NCBI RefSeq assembly: GCF_002737755.1
Contig: NZ_PEGH01000011.1
Span: 1-64,000, forward strand
Length of the DNA: 64,000 bases
From: Caulobacter sp. BP25
GTDB taxonomy: Bacteria > Pseudomonadota > Alphaproteobacteria > Caulobacterales > Caulobacteraceae
Reading direction: 5' to 3'
Positions within the stretch are counted from its first letter, which is position 1, and each line of letters starts with the position of its first letter. The notes beneath the pieces are model-generated. The model did no database searches. It was not told where the DNA came from and worked only from the letters and a program-made list of their open reading frames with translations. This document shows, one piece after another, positions 40,581 to 49,183 of the stretch. The translations under genes were made by a program, and so were the position numbers.

Positions 40581-43313
40581 TTGAAGCAAGCCCCCGCCAT
40601 GGCGTTGTCGCGCCGCGATCTTCTTGCGCTCTCGGCGGCCGCGACCGCTTTGGGCCTTGGCGCCGGCTCGGTCGCCAAAGCCGCGACGACCCCGCCTGAC
40701 ACGGACCTGCGGTGGCTGGACGGCGAGGCCCCGGCTTTCCACGATGGAGCCACGTTCGGTGTTCCGTGGCCGCGCGGGGCGCATAAGGCATCGCAAGCCT
40801 TCAAGGTTGTCGGAAAGGCCGGAGAGGAGCTCCCCGCGCAATCGTGGCCGATCGCCTATTGGCCTGATGGTTCGCTGAAATGGTCCGCCCACGCCGTCGT
40901 CGGCGGCCAAGGATTCGACGGACTGTCGATCGTCGCTGGCAGGCCCCAGACGCACTCCGCGCCCGTGAGGGTGACCCGGACCGCCGAAGTGGTCACTATA
41001 TCGTCTGGCGATCTTGTCTGGCGGCTGCCGACATCGGGGCCCCTTCTGGTGTCCGAGGCTTCACGGGCCGGGCGGGTCACGCTGAAGGATCTGCGACTAA
41101 CCGCCATCGCTCAGGACCAGCCGACACTGGAGCCCGACGGCGTCGTTCGCTCCTCGCGCTATATTTCCAAGTTCACCACGGTCACTGTCGAGCAAACGGG
41201 ACCCGTTCGCGCGGTGGTTCGTTTCGACGGCGTGCATAGCGGCGGCGGACGCGACTGGCTGCCGGTCACAGTGCGGCTCTATTTCCACGCGGGCTCCGAC
41301 GCGGTCCGTATCGTCCATAGCTTCATCCAAGACGGTGACCCAGCCAGGGATTTCATTCGGGGGCTGGGCGTCACCGCTCATGTCCCGATGAGCGACGAGA
41401 CCCATAACCGCCACGTCCGCCTCTCGGGCGAGGAGGTCGGCGTATTTGGTGAAGCCGTGCGCACACTGACGGGGCTTCGCAGCCGAGGCGATCCTGGCGC
41501 CGCGGCGCGCGAGACGCAGATCGCCGGACGGGCTGTGCGGACCGAGACCTTGCCGCCCAAGCTAAAGGCCGGGCTGCAGTGGATTCCGGAATGGGGCGAT
41601 TTTTCTTTGTCGCAGCTGACGCCGGACGGCTTCACCTTGCGCAAGCGCACCAGCGCCGGGCATGCCTGGATCGACTCCAACGCCGGACGGCGCACCAAGG
41701 GGCTCGCCTATATCGGCGGGGTTTCGGGCGGGGTCGCTCTGGGGCTAAAGGACTTCTGGCAGCGCGCCCCGACGGGGCTCGACATCCGAAACGCTCATAC
41801 AGACCTGGCCGAGCTGACCGCCTGGATGTGGTCGCCCGAAGCGCCGGCCATGGATGTGCGCCCCTATCGCAGCGCCAATGGGATGGACACCCACGCCGAG
41901 GAGCTTGAGGGCCTCGACATTACCTATGAGGACTACGAGGCTGGCTGGGACGACGCTCGGGGCATCGCGCGGACGTCTGAGCTCACCCTGTGGCTGCTGG
42001 GCTCGACCCCTTCGCACGATGCTTTCTCGGCCATGGCCGCCCGGGTCGCCGATCCGCCGAGGCTGACGGTCTCGCCGCAGCGCCTGAAAGCGGCTGGCGT
42101 GTTCGGCGACTGGGACACGGTCGACGCCTCGACGCCAGCTCGTAAGCGGATCGAAGATCGCCTGACCTACCTGATCGACTATTATATGAAGGAGGTCGAT
42201 CAGCGACGCTGGTACGGATTCTGGTCCTACGGCGACGTGATGCACACCTATGACCCCGACCGCCACATGTGGCGCTACGACGTCGGCGGTTACGCTTGGG
42301 ACAACTCAGAGCTCTCGACCGATCTGTGGATCTGGTACACCTATCTGCGCACCGGACGCGCGGATGTCTTCAAGTTCGCCGAGGCCATGACCCGGCATAC
42401 GGGCGAGGTCGACGTATACCATCTGGGTCGGTTCAAGGGCTTCGGCACGCGCCATGGCGTGCAGCACTGGTCGGATTCATCCAAACAACCCCGCGTCTCG
42501 AATGTCGCCTATCGCCGGATCTACTATTACTTGACCGCCGATGAGCGGGTCGGGGACCTGATGCGCGACCTGGTGACGTCTGACACGGCCCTTGAGGCCG
42601 TTGACATCTCGCGCAAGTTGCCGCCGTCGCCAGGGCGGGAGCGACCTAAGGGCGTCGTGGCGTCCGGCTTCGGGACGTCTTGGGGAGCGTTCCTGGGCGC
42701 CTGGCTCACGGAATGGGAGCGCACGCGAGACCCGCGCTGGCGCGATCGCATCCTGAACGGCATGAACAGCATCGCCGCAATGAAGCGGCGGTGGTTTGCG
42801 GGCGAGGCCCCCTACGATCTCAAGACCGGCAAGTTCCTGGGCGAAGGCGACTACGTCAGCGTCTCGCACCTGAACGCCGTATTCGGCGTGGTCGAGATGA
42901 CCTCGGAACTGCTCGATCTTCTGGACGCGCCCGCTTACCGCAAGGCCTGGCTGGAATACTGCCGTTATTACAACGCGCCGCCAGCCGAGCTGAAGGCGCT
43001 GCTGGGGAAGGTTCCGAGCGGGCGTAATCTGGGTGACGCCCATTCGCGTCTGACCGCTTACGCCGCCAAGCACGAAAACGATCACGCGCTGGCTCTTCGC
43101 GCTTGGGCGGAGTTCTTCGGCAAGGCTGGACGGGAAGGGGGCGACCTGATGCTCAGCCAGACCCGCCGCGTTGCGGGTTCGGCGGTGCTGCGCCCGATCG
43201 ACGAGGATCCGGTCCTGTCGACCAACGCCGTCGCCCAATGGAGCCTGGCGGCCATCCAGAACCTGGCCCTGATCGGCGACAGTCTGGAAGAGGCTGCGAC
43301 CGCGAACCGGTGA
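40581..43313 (+). CDS. PcRGLX-like exo-rhamnogalacturonan lyase (PL26 type)
   Basis: A 910-residue exported enzyme. The N-terminus carries a twin-arginine signal (LSRRDLLALSAAATALGLG), so it may be exported folded by Tat. The body fits the three-part PcRGLX/YetA architecture: a beta-sandwich start (LRWLDGEAPAFHDGATFGVPWPRG), a middle with RLYFHAGSDAVRIVHSFIQDGD, and a C-terminal helical barrel with WYGFWSYGDVMHTYDPDRH, YAWDNSELSTDLWIWY and RHGVQHWSDSS. PL26 enzymes cleave rhamnogalacturonan I from the end, giving unsaturated galacturonosyl-rhamnose for GH105. The TTG at 40581 is chosen because GGGAGGA lies ahead at good spacing; ATG 40548 would add eleven residues. Weak inverted repeats sit upstream near 40477-40516. 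Confidence 0.85.
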   Translation: MKQAPAMALSRRDLLALSAAATALGLGAGSVAKAATTPPDTDLRWLDGEAPAFHDGATFGVPWPRGAHKASQAFKVVGKAGEELPAQSWPIAYWPDGSLKWSAHAVVGGQGFDGLSIVAGRPQTHSAPVRVTRTAEVVTISSGDLVWRLPTSGPLLVSEASRAGRVTLKDLRLTAIAQDQPTLEPDGVVRSSRYISKFTTVTVEQTGPVRAVVRFDGVHSGGGRDWLPVTVRLYFHAGSDAVRIVHSFIQDGDPARDFIRGLGVTAHVPMSDETHNRHVRLSGEEVGVFGEAVRTLTGLRSRGDPGAAARETQIAGRAVRTETLPPKLKAGLQWIPEWGDFSLSQLTPDGFTLRKRTSAGHAWIDSNAGRRTKGLAYIGGVSGGVALGLKDFWQRAPTGLDIRNAHTDLAELTAWMWSPEAPAMDVRPYRSANGMDTHAEELEGLDITYEDYEAGWDDARGIARTSELTLWLLGSTPSHDAFSAMAARVADPPRLTVSPQRLKAAGVFGDWDTVDASTPARKRIEDRLTYLIDYYMKEVDQRRWYGFWSYGDVMHTYDPDRHMWRYDVGGYAWDNSELSTDLWIWYTYLRTGRADVFKFAEAMTRHTGEVDVYHLGRFKGFGTRHGVQHWSDSSKQPRVSNVAYRRIYYYLTADERVGDLMRDLVTSDTALEAVDISRKLPPSPGRERPKGVVASGFGTSWGAFLGAWLTEWERTRDPRWRDRILNGMNSIAAMKRRWFAGEAPYDLKTGKFLGEGDYVSVSHLNAVFGVVEMTSELLDLLDAPAYRKAWLEYCRYYNAPPAELKALLGKVPSGRNLGDAHSRLTAYAAKHENDHALALRAWAEFFGKAGREGGDLMLSQTRRVAGSAVLRPIDEDPVLSTNAVAQWSLAAIQNLALIGDSLEEAATANR

Positions 43314-43359
43314 AGCATGAACCGCGCCATTCAGGCGCGGCTGAACGCCACAGACTGAC

Positions 43360-43629
43360 CTAGAGCGCGGCGTCGACCGTCAAGATCACGCGCGAGCCGC
43401 CGTGAGGCTGGCGGCTCGCGAGGAACAACGACGCCAGGAAGGCGATCGAGAGCGCGGCCGCCACGTAGCAGGCTGGGCAATGCCCCGCGAGCACAAACAT
43501 ATCTCCGCGTGCGCTGCAGATGGGGCCGGCCAGCATGCGAGGCAGCGACTGCTGTAGGGCGATCGCCCAGGCGATCAGAGCCGCCAGGCCGGTAGCCGTG
43601 GGGAAATGACGGGAAAGCGCTTTGAGCAT
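43360..43629 (-). CDS. small membrane protein divergent from ccoN
   Basis: An 89-residue protein with two or three hydrophobic segments (about 13-28, and 55-72) and a CPAC motif in AGHCPACYVAAALS, a pattern seen in DUF2946-like small membrane proteins that may bind a metal. GGAG lies seven bases before its ATG on the minus strand. It is divergent from ccoN and the FNR box at 43680-43693 sits almost midway, so it may be induced together with the oxidase. The longer overlapping minus-strand frame (43331-43741) runs through the FNR box and lacks protein-like composition, so I prefer this one. Function unknown; a copper role is only a guess. Confidence 0.58.
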   Translation of the reverse strand: MLKALSRHFPTATGLAALIAWAIALQQSLPRMLAGPICSARGDMFVLAGHCPACYVAAALSIAFLASLFLASRQPHGGSRVILTVDAAL

Positions 43630-43679
43630 TGCGGACTCCGAATTGGCCCACAGGGTCCAATAGGTTCGCTGATTTGGCT

Positions 43680-43693
43680 TTGAGACAGATCAA
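43680..43693. promoter_or_regulatory. FNR/FixK box before ccoN
   Basis: TTGAGACAGATCAA fits the TTGA-N6-TCAA consensus of FNR/FixK regulators. It is centred about 64 bases before the ccoN ATG and about 58 bases before the divergent small gene's ATG. Low oxygen is therefore the expected inducer. Confidence 0.82.
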
Positions 43694-43750
43694 AGCACGA
43701 GATCGGTCGGTGTGACACCCCTGGGGCCAGGTTCGACTCATGGAGTCCGC

Positions 43751-45397
43751 ATGTCCGCCCCAACAAACACCAGTGCTGGTCCGCCCGCGGGCTCCAGTGT
43801 CCTCTTAATCATCTCGGTCGTAGGCGCCTTCCTTGCGATCTTGGGGGCGGGTCTGACCCATGATCCCCTGTTCCGTCTCCAAGCCGCGACCTTGGCCTTG
43901 GCGGGCGTGATCGCCGCCTTTGTCCTGAACGGCGGCCTCGCCGGCGGCACGCTGCGCGACCATCCCGACCAATATTCCGACAACGTCATCAAGGCTGGCG
44001 TCATCGCCACCATGTTTTGGGCGGCGGCGGGTTTGCTGGTGGGGGTGATCATCGCCGCCCAGCTCGCCTGGCCGAGGATCTTCTACTTCCCCGACCTCGG
44101 CTTCCTGAACTTCGGGCGGCTTCGGCCTCTGCACACCTCGGCGGTGATCTTCGCGTTCGGCGGCAACGCCCTGATCGCGACGTCCTTCTGGGTCGTCCAG
44201 CGCACCTGCAAGGCGCGGCTGGCCGGCGGGATCACCCCGTGGTTCGTGTTCTGGGGCTACCAGCTGTTCATCGTGATGGCCGCGACGGGCTATTTGATGG
44301 GCGCGACCCAGGGCAAGGAATACGCCGAGCCCGAATGGTACACCGACCTGTGGCTGACGATCGTCTGGGTGGCCTATCTGCTGGTCTTCCTGGGCACGAT
44401 CTGGAAGCGCAAGGAGCCGCATATCTATGTGGCCAACTGGTTCTACCTGGCGTTCATCGTCACCATCGCCCTGCTGCACCTGGTCAACAACGCCTCCGTT
44501 CCGGTCGGCCTGCTGAACCACAAGTCCTACGGCGTGATGGCCGGCGTCCAGGACGCTCTGACCCAGTGGTGGTACGGCCACAACGCGGTCGGCTTCTTCC
44601 TGACCGCCGGCTTCCTGGCCATGATGTACTACTTCGTGCCCAAGCGCGTTGAGCGCCCGGTCTACAGCTACCGTCTGTCGATCGTGCACTTCTGGGCCCT
44701 GATCTTCATCTACATCTGGGCCGGCCCGCACCACCTGCACTACACGGCCCTGCCGCAGTGGGCGCAGACCCTGGGCATGACCTTCTCGATCATGCTGTGG
44801 ATGCCCTCCTGGGGCGGCATGATCAACGGCCTGATGACCCTGTCGGGCGCCTGGGACAAGCTCCGCACCGACCCCGTCGTCCGCATGATGGTCGTCTCGA
44901 TCGCCTTCTACGGCATGTCGACCTTCGAAGGTCCGGTGATGTCGATCCGCGCCGTCAACGCGCTCTCCCACTACACCGACTGGACTATCGGCCACGTGCA
45001 CTCCGGCGCCCTGGGCTGGGTCGGCTTCATCAGCTTCGGTGCGGTCTACTGCCTGGTGCCATGGCTGTGGAAGAAGCCGGGCCTCTACTCGAACAAGATG
45101 GTCGAGTGGCACTTCTGGATCGCGACCACTGGGATCCTGCTCTACATCGCCGCGATGTGGGTGTCGGGCATCATGGAAGGCCTGATGTGGCGGGAATACA
45201 CCCCGCAGGGCTTCCTGGCCTACAGCTTCATCGAGACCGTCTCGGCCAAGCATATCGAGAACATCATCCGCACCGTGGGCGGCCTGATGTACCTGGCCGG
45301 CGCGCTGATCATGATCGTCAACCTCTGGAAGACGATCAGCACGCCCTACGCCGAGCTGGCCGACGCTCCGGCCGCCCCCGCCACCGCGATCGCCTGA
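43751..45397 (+). CDS. ccoN: cbb3-type cytochrome c oxidase subunit I
   Basis: A 548-residue heme-copper oxidase subunit with about twelve to fourteen membrane helices. It has the low-spin heme ligands in [16 protein letters not shown] and HVHSGALGW, the CuB histidine in [13 protein letters not shown], and the [11 protein letters not shown] pair that completes the CuB/heme b3 site. A tyrosine in the cbb3 position follows in the later helix. It reduces oxygen to water at high affinity in the inner membrane. The ATG at 43751 has GGAG five bases ahead; the frame extends back to 43712 through the region ahead of the SD. First gene of ccoNOQP-GHIS. Confidence 0.97.
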   Translation: MSAPTNTSAGPPAGSSVLLIISVVGAFLAILGAGLTHDPLFRLQAATLALAGVIAAFVLNGGLAGGTLRDHPDQYSDNVIKAGVIATMFWAAAGLLVGVIIAAQLAWPRIFYFPDLGFLNFGRLRPLHTSAVIFAFGGNALIATSFWVVQRTCKARLAGGITPWFVFWGYQLFIVMAATGYLMGATQGKEYAEPEWYTDLWLTIVWVAYLLVFLGTIWKRKEPHIYVANWFYLAFIVTIALLHLVNNASVPVGLLNHKSYGVMAGVQDALTQWWYGHNAVGFFLTAGFLAMMYYFVPKRVERPVYSYRLSIVHFWALIFIYIWAGPHHLHYTALPQWAQTLGMTFSIMLWMPSWGGMINGLMTLSGAWDKLRTDPVVRMMVVSIAFYGMSTFEGPVMSIRAVNALSHYTDWTIGHVHSGALGWVGFISFGAVYCLVPWLWKKPGLYSNKMVEWHFWIATTGILLYIAAMWVSGIMEGLMWREYTPQGFLAYSFIETVSAKHIENIIRTVGGLMYLAGALIMIVNLWKTISTPYAELADAPAAPATAIA

Positions 45398-45404
45398 GGT
45401 TCCG

Positions 45405-46148
45405 ATGTCTCTCTGGAAACACCACTCCAAGCTTGAGCGGCATTCGCTGCTGCTCATCGTCGGCATCCTTCTGGTCGTCTCCATCGGCGGCCTGGTCGAG
45501 ATCGCCCCGCTGTTCTGGCTGCAGAGCACGATCGAGAAGGTGCAGGGCATGCGTCCCTACACCCCGCTTGAGCTGGCTGGCCGCGACATCTACGTCCGCG
45601 AGGGCTGCTATCTCTGCCACTCGCAGATGATCCGCCCGCTGCGTGACGAGGTTGAACGCTACGGTCACTACAGCCTGGCCGCCGAGAGCATGTACGACCA
45701 CCCGTTCCAGTGGGGGTCCAAGCGGACCGGGCCCGACCTGGCGCGCGTGGGCGGCAAGTACTCGGACACCTGGCACCGTGATCACCTGATCGACCCGCGC
45801 TCGGTCGTGCCGGAGTCGGTGATGCCGCCCTACAAGTTCCTGGCCGAAAAGGACCTGGACTACAGCGACATCGTCGATCGCCTGAAGACCCAACGTACGG
45901 TCGGCGTTCCCTACACGCCCGATCAGATCGCCAACGCCAAGAAGGACCTTGAGGCCCAGGCCGATCCGTTCTCGACCGACGCTGTGGCTCTGCGCGGTCG
46001 CTACGACGCCAAGGTGGTCAACCGCGACTTCGATGGCGATCCCAACAAGATCACCGAGATGGATGCGCTGGTCGCCTACCTGCAGATGCTGGGCACCCTG
46101 GTGGACTTCAAGTCCTACAAGGCCCAGGCGCCGGAGAACCAACGATGA
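45405..46148 (+). CDS. ccoO: cbb3-type oxidase subunit II, mono-heme cytochrome c
   Basis: A 247-residue membrane-anchored cytochrome c. One N-terminal helix (about 15-37) anchors it, and the heme c site [11 protein letters not shown] follows near residue 68. The rest is the usual CcoO globular part with [25 protein letters not shown] and [24 protein letters not shown]. It takes electrons from CcoP and passes them to CcoN. The stop overlaps the ccoQ start by three bases. Confidence 0.97.
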   Translation: MSLWKHHSKLERHSLLLIVGILLVVSIGGLVEIAPLFWLQSTIEKVQGMRPYTPLELAGRDIYVREGCYLCHSQMIRPLRDEVERYGHYSLAAESMYDHPFQWGSKRTGPDLARVGGKYSDTWHRDHLIDPRSVVPESVMPPYKFLAEKDLDYSDIVDRLKTQRTVGVPYTPDQIANAKKDLEAQADPFSTDAVALRGRYDAKVVNRDFDGDPNKITEMDALVAYLQMLGTLVDFKSYKAQAPENQR

Positions 46149-46312
46149 GCGGTCTGACCTACGAAGCCGTCGCGCGCTTCGCGCAGCAGGGCGGGCTGAT
46201 CTACTTCGGCCTGATCTTCCTCGCCGGCGTCGCCTACGCCCTGTGGCCCTCCAAGAAGGCCGAATTCCAACACGCCGCGCATATGCCGCTGGATGACGAG
46301 GAGCTCTCCTGA
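46145..46312 (+). CDS. ccoQ: cbb3-type oxidase subunit IV (small)
   Basis: A 55-residue protein starting [20 protein letters not shown], with one membrane helix (about 18-33, [17 protein letters not shown]) and an acidic tail DDEELS. Size, membrane topology and position between ccoO and ccoP are those of CcoQ, which stabilises the oxidase. Its start overlaps the ccoO stop and its stop overlaps the ccoP start (TGATG), so translation is coupled in both directions. Confidence 0.93.
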   Translation: MSGLTYEAVARFAQQGGLIYFGLIFLAGVAYALWPSKKAEFQHAAHMPLDDEELS

Positions 46313-47181
46313 TGGCTCACGAACGCGAGACCGACCACGCCACCGGCGTCGAGACGACTGGGCACGAGTGGGACGGCATCAAGGAACTGGACAACCCGCT
46401 GCCCCGCTGGTGGCTGTGGGTCTGGTACGCGACGATCGCCTTCTCGATCGCCTACTGGGTGGCGATGCCGGCCTGGCCGGGCCTGCATAGCTACACCAAG
46501 GGGTTGCTCAACAAGTCGGACCGGGCGGATGTCGGCAAGCAGCTGAACGCTCTTGACGCCCAGCGGGGGCAAGGCGCGGCGATGCTCCGTACCGCCAGCC
46601 TGGAGCAGATCGAAAAGGATCCGACGCTGCAGACCTACGCCCAGCAGGTCGGCCAGTCGGTCTTCGGTGACAACTGCGCCACCTGCCACGGCATCGGCGG
46701 TACGGGCTCCAAGGGCTACCCCAACCTTCGCGATGACGTGTGGCTGTGGGGCGGCAAGCTGGAGGACATCCAGTACACCATTACCCACGGCATCCGCAGC
46801 GGCGACCAGAACGCCCGTATGTCGCAGATGCCAGCCTATGGTCGCGACGAGCTGCTCAAGCCCGAGCAGATCGACGATCTGACCGAATATGTGGTCAAGC
46901 TGTCGAACCGTCCCGCCGACGCCGGCGCCGTGGCGCGCGCCGCTCCGATCTTCGAGACGCAATGCTCGGCCTGCCATGGCCTGGACGGCAGGGGGAACCA
47001 GGAGCTCGGCGCGCCGAACTTGACCGACGCCGACTGGCTGTACGGCGCCGACCGCGCTTCGATCCGTGGCCAGATCTACGCTGGCGCCGGCGGCGTCATG
47101 CCCACCTGGGCCGGTCGCCTGAGCCCTGAGACCATCAAGGCGCTCTCCGTCTACATTCACGCCAACGCGGGTGGTCAGTAA
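46312..47181 (+). CDS. ccoP: cbb3-type oxidase subunit III, di-heme cytochrome c
   Basis: A 289-residue protein with an N-terminal FixP-type segment (HEWDGIKELDNPLPRWWLWVW), one membrane helix (about 30-50), and two cytochrome c domains with CATCHG (about 124) and CSACHG (about 222). The two methionine ligands are in SQMPAYGRDE and VMPTWAGRL. It accepts electrons from the cytochrome bc1 side and delivers them to CcoO. The stop is 5 bases before the ccoG start. Confidence 0.97.
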   Translation: MAHERETDHATGVETTGHEWDGIKELDNPLPRWWLWVWYATIAFSIAYWVAMPAWPGLHSYTKGLLNKSDRADVGKQLNALDAQRGQGAAMLRTASLEQIEKDPTLQTYAQQVGQSVFGDNCATCHGIGGTGSKGYPNLRDDVWLWGGKLEDIQYTITHGIRSGDQNARMSQMPAYGRDELLKPEQIDDLTEYVVKLSNRPADAGAVARAAPIFETQCSACHGLDGRGNQELGAPNLTDADWLYGADRASIRGQIYAGAGGVMPTWAGRLSPETIKALSVYIHANAGGQ

Positions 47182-47186
47182 GGGCT

Positions 47187-48680
47187 ATGCCCACGCTTAT
47201 CGACAATCGGCCACCTGAACCTGAAACCCGGACGGCGGTCTCGGCCGCCGCCCGGGCGAAGGGCAAGGGCGACGCCAACGGCGGGCTCTACAAGCCTCGC
47301 GAGCCGATCTACCCCAAGCTGGTCCATGGCAAGTGGCGGAACGTGAAGTGGGCGCTGCTCATCATCACGCTCGGAATCTACTACATCACGCCTTGGATCC
47401 GTTGGCATCGCCCGGACGGCTTCCCGCAACAGGCGGCGCTGGTCGATTTCACCGGCCGGCGCTTCTACTTCTTCGACATCCAGCTGTGGCCTCAGGAAGT
47501 CTACATCTTCACGGGGCTGCTGGTGATGTCGGCCTTGGCGCTGTTCCTGGTGACGGCGCTTTTCGGCCGTCTGTGGTGCGGCTACGCTTGTCCTCAGACG
47601 GTCTGGACGGACCTCTACATTGTCGTGGAGCGCTTGTTCGAAGGCGACCGCAACGCCCGCATGCGCCTCGATGCCGCGCCGCTGTCGTTCAACAAGATCT
47701 GGCGCAAGACGGGCAAGCATTTGACCTGGCTGGCCATCGCCTTTGGCACCGGCGGCGCCTGGATCTTCTACTTTCATGACGCGCCGACGCTGCTCCGCAC
47801 CTTCTGGACCGGCGACGCCCCGGTCACCGCCTATGTCTCTTGCTTCCTGCTCACCTGCACGACCTACATCTTCGCTGGCTGGATGCGCGAGCAGGTCTGC
47901 ACCTACATGTGCCCCTGGCCCCGCATCCAGGGCGCCATGCTCGATCATCACTCGCTGCAGGTGACCTATCTGGGCTACCGCGGCGAGCCGCGCGGGCCGC
48001 ACAAGAAGGGCCAGACCTGGGAAGGCCGCGGCGACTGCGTCGACTGCCGCCAGTGCGTGGTCGTCTGCCCGATGGGCATCGACATCCGCGACGGCGCGCA
48101 GCTTGAGTGCATCAACTGCGGCCTCTGCGTCGACGCCTGCGACGACATCATGATCAAGATGGGGCGGCCCATCGGTCTCATCGCCTATGACTCCGAAGCT
48201 GCGGTCTCGCATCGCGGTTCGGGTTGCAAGCCGCAGTATAAGCCCGTTCGCAGCCGCACCCTCTACTACGCCTTGGCGCTCACGATCGTGGGCGGCCTGA
48301 CGCTTTGGTCGCTGCTCGCGCGGCCTGACGCCGACCTCCATGTGATCCGTGACCGCAACCCCGTCTTTGTGCGGATGCACGATGGCGCGGTGCGCGATGG
48401 GTACACGCTCAAGATCGGCAACCGCACTTTCGTCGAACAACGCTTCGACGTCTCGTTCGAGGGCGTGCCCGGCGCGCGCCTCAGCCATCCCGGTGGCGAG
48501 GGCGACCGCGTCAGCATCGTCGTCCCCGCCGATCAGGTCGTGCCACTGCGCGTCTTCGTGACCGCGCCGCCGAACGCCGAACTCGACGCCAGCGTCCCGG
48601 CCCGCTTCGTTGTCCGCTCGGCCGACGTTCAGGCCGAGGCCAAGACCGTCTTCCTCTCAGGAGCCGCGAACCCGCAATGA
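47187..48680 (+). CDS. ccoG: CcoG/FixG cytochrome c oxidase accessory protein
   Basis: A 497-residue membrane protein with about five helices and a ferredoxin-like part: CVDCRQCVVVCPMG and LECINCGLCVDACDD give two 4Fe-4S clusters. A CGYACPQTVW motif (near residue 131) and MREQVCTYMCPWPRIQG are typical, and the C-terminus has a periplasmic beta domain (IgG-like). CcoG reduces Cu(II) to Cu(I) for cbb3 assembly. The gene overlaps the ccoH start by four bases. Confidence 0.95.
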   Translation: MPTLIDNRPPEPETRTAVSAAARAKGKGDANGGLYKPREPIYPKLVHGKWRNVKWALLIITLGIYYITPWIRWHRPDGFPQQAALVDFTGRRFYFFDIQLWPQEVYIFTGLLVMSALALFLVTALFGRLWCGYACPQTVWTDLYIVVERLFEGDRNARMRLDAAPLSFNKIWRKTGKHLTWLAIAFGTGGAWIFYFHDAPTLLRTFWTGDAPVTAYVSCFLLTCTTYIFAGWMREQVCTYMCPWPRIQGAMLDHHSLQVTYLGYRGEPRGPHKKGQTWEGRGDCVDCRQCVVVCPMGIDIRDGAQLECINCGLCVDACDDIMIKMGRPIGLIAYDSEAAVSHRGSGCKPQYKPVRSRTLYYALALTIVGGLTLWSLLARPDADLHVIRDRNPVFVRMHDGAVRDGYTLKIGNRTFVEQRFDVSFEGVPGARLSHPGGEGDRVSIVVPADQVVPLRVFVTAPPNAELDASVPARFVVRSADVQAEAKTVFLSGAANPQ

Positions 48681-49183
48681 CCAGCGCAACGCACACGATC
48701 GCCAAGGCCCCGAGCGAGAAGGGCCGTATCACAGGGTGGCACGTGCTCATCGGCGTGGTGCTTTTCTTCGCGACGGTAATCGCGGTCGACATCATCTTCA
48801 TGGTGCAGGCCTATCGGACTTTCTCGGGCGAGGTGGCCTCCAATCCGTATGAGGCGGGCCTGACGTTCAACCGCACCCTGGCTCAGCGACAGAAGGAGGC
48901 GGCGCTGGGCTGGTCGGCCAGTGTCGAAACACCCGAGGGCAAGGCCGTTTCGGTCAAGGTCGTCGATCGTAGTGGCAAACCGATGGACGGCCTTTCTCTA
49001 ACCGGCGTGTTGGAGCGCCCGGCCACCGATAACGGTCGCCAGACCTTGAACTTTCGTTCGCTGGGAGGCGGTCGCTATCAAGCCGCCGCGTATCTGGAGG
49101 GCGCCTGGGACCTGCGGGCCACGGCCCGTAACGCCAAGGACATGTTCGAGATCGAAACCCGTCTGGTGGAACCCGCCCAATGA
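48677..49183 (+). CDS. ccoH: FixH/CcoH family protein
   Basis: A 168-residue protein with one membrane helix (about 16-38, WHVLIGVVLFFATVIAVDII) and a periplasmic domain (YRTFSGEVASNPYEAGLTFN), the FixH family pattern. It assists cbb3 maturation, probably linked with CcoI copper export. Its start overlaps the ccoG stop and its stop overlaps the ccoI start (both ATGA). Confidence 0.93.
   Translation: MTSATHTIAKAPSEKGRITGWHVLIGVVLFFATVIAVDIIFMVQAYRTFSGEVASNPYEAGLTFNRTLAQRQKEAALGWSASVETPEGKAVSVKVVDRSGKPMDGLSLTGVLERPATDNGRQTLNFRSLGGGRYQAAAYLEGAWDLRATARNAKDMFEIETRLVEPAQ

Noticed and set aside
43805..45550. Long leftward open frame opposite ccoN
   Set aside because: It mirrors a perfect ccoN sequence; the His/Asp/Arg/Glu-rich translation has no recognisable domain.
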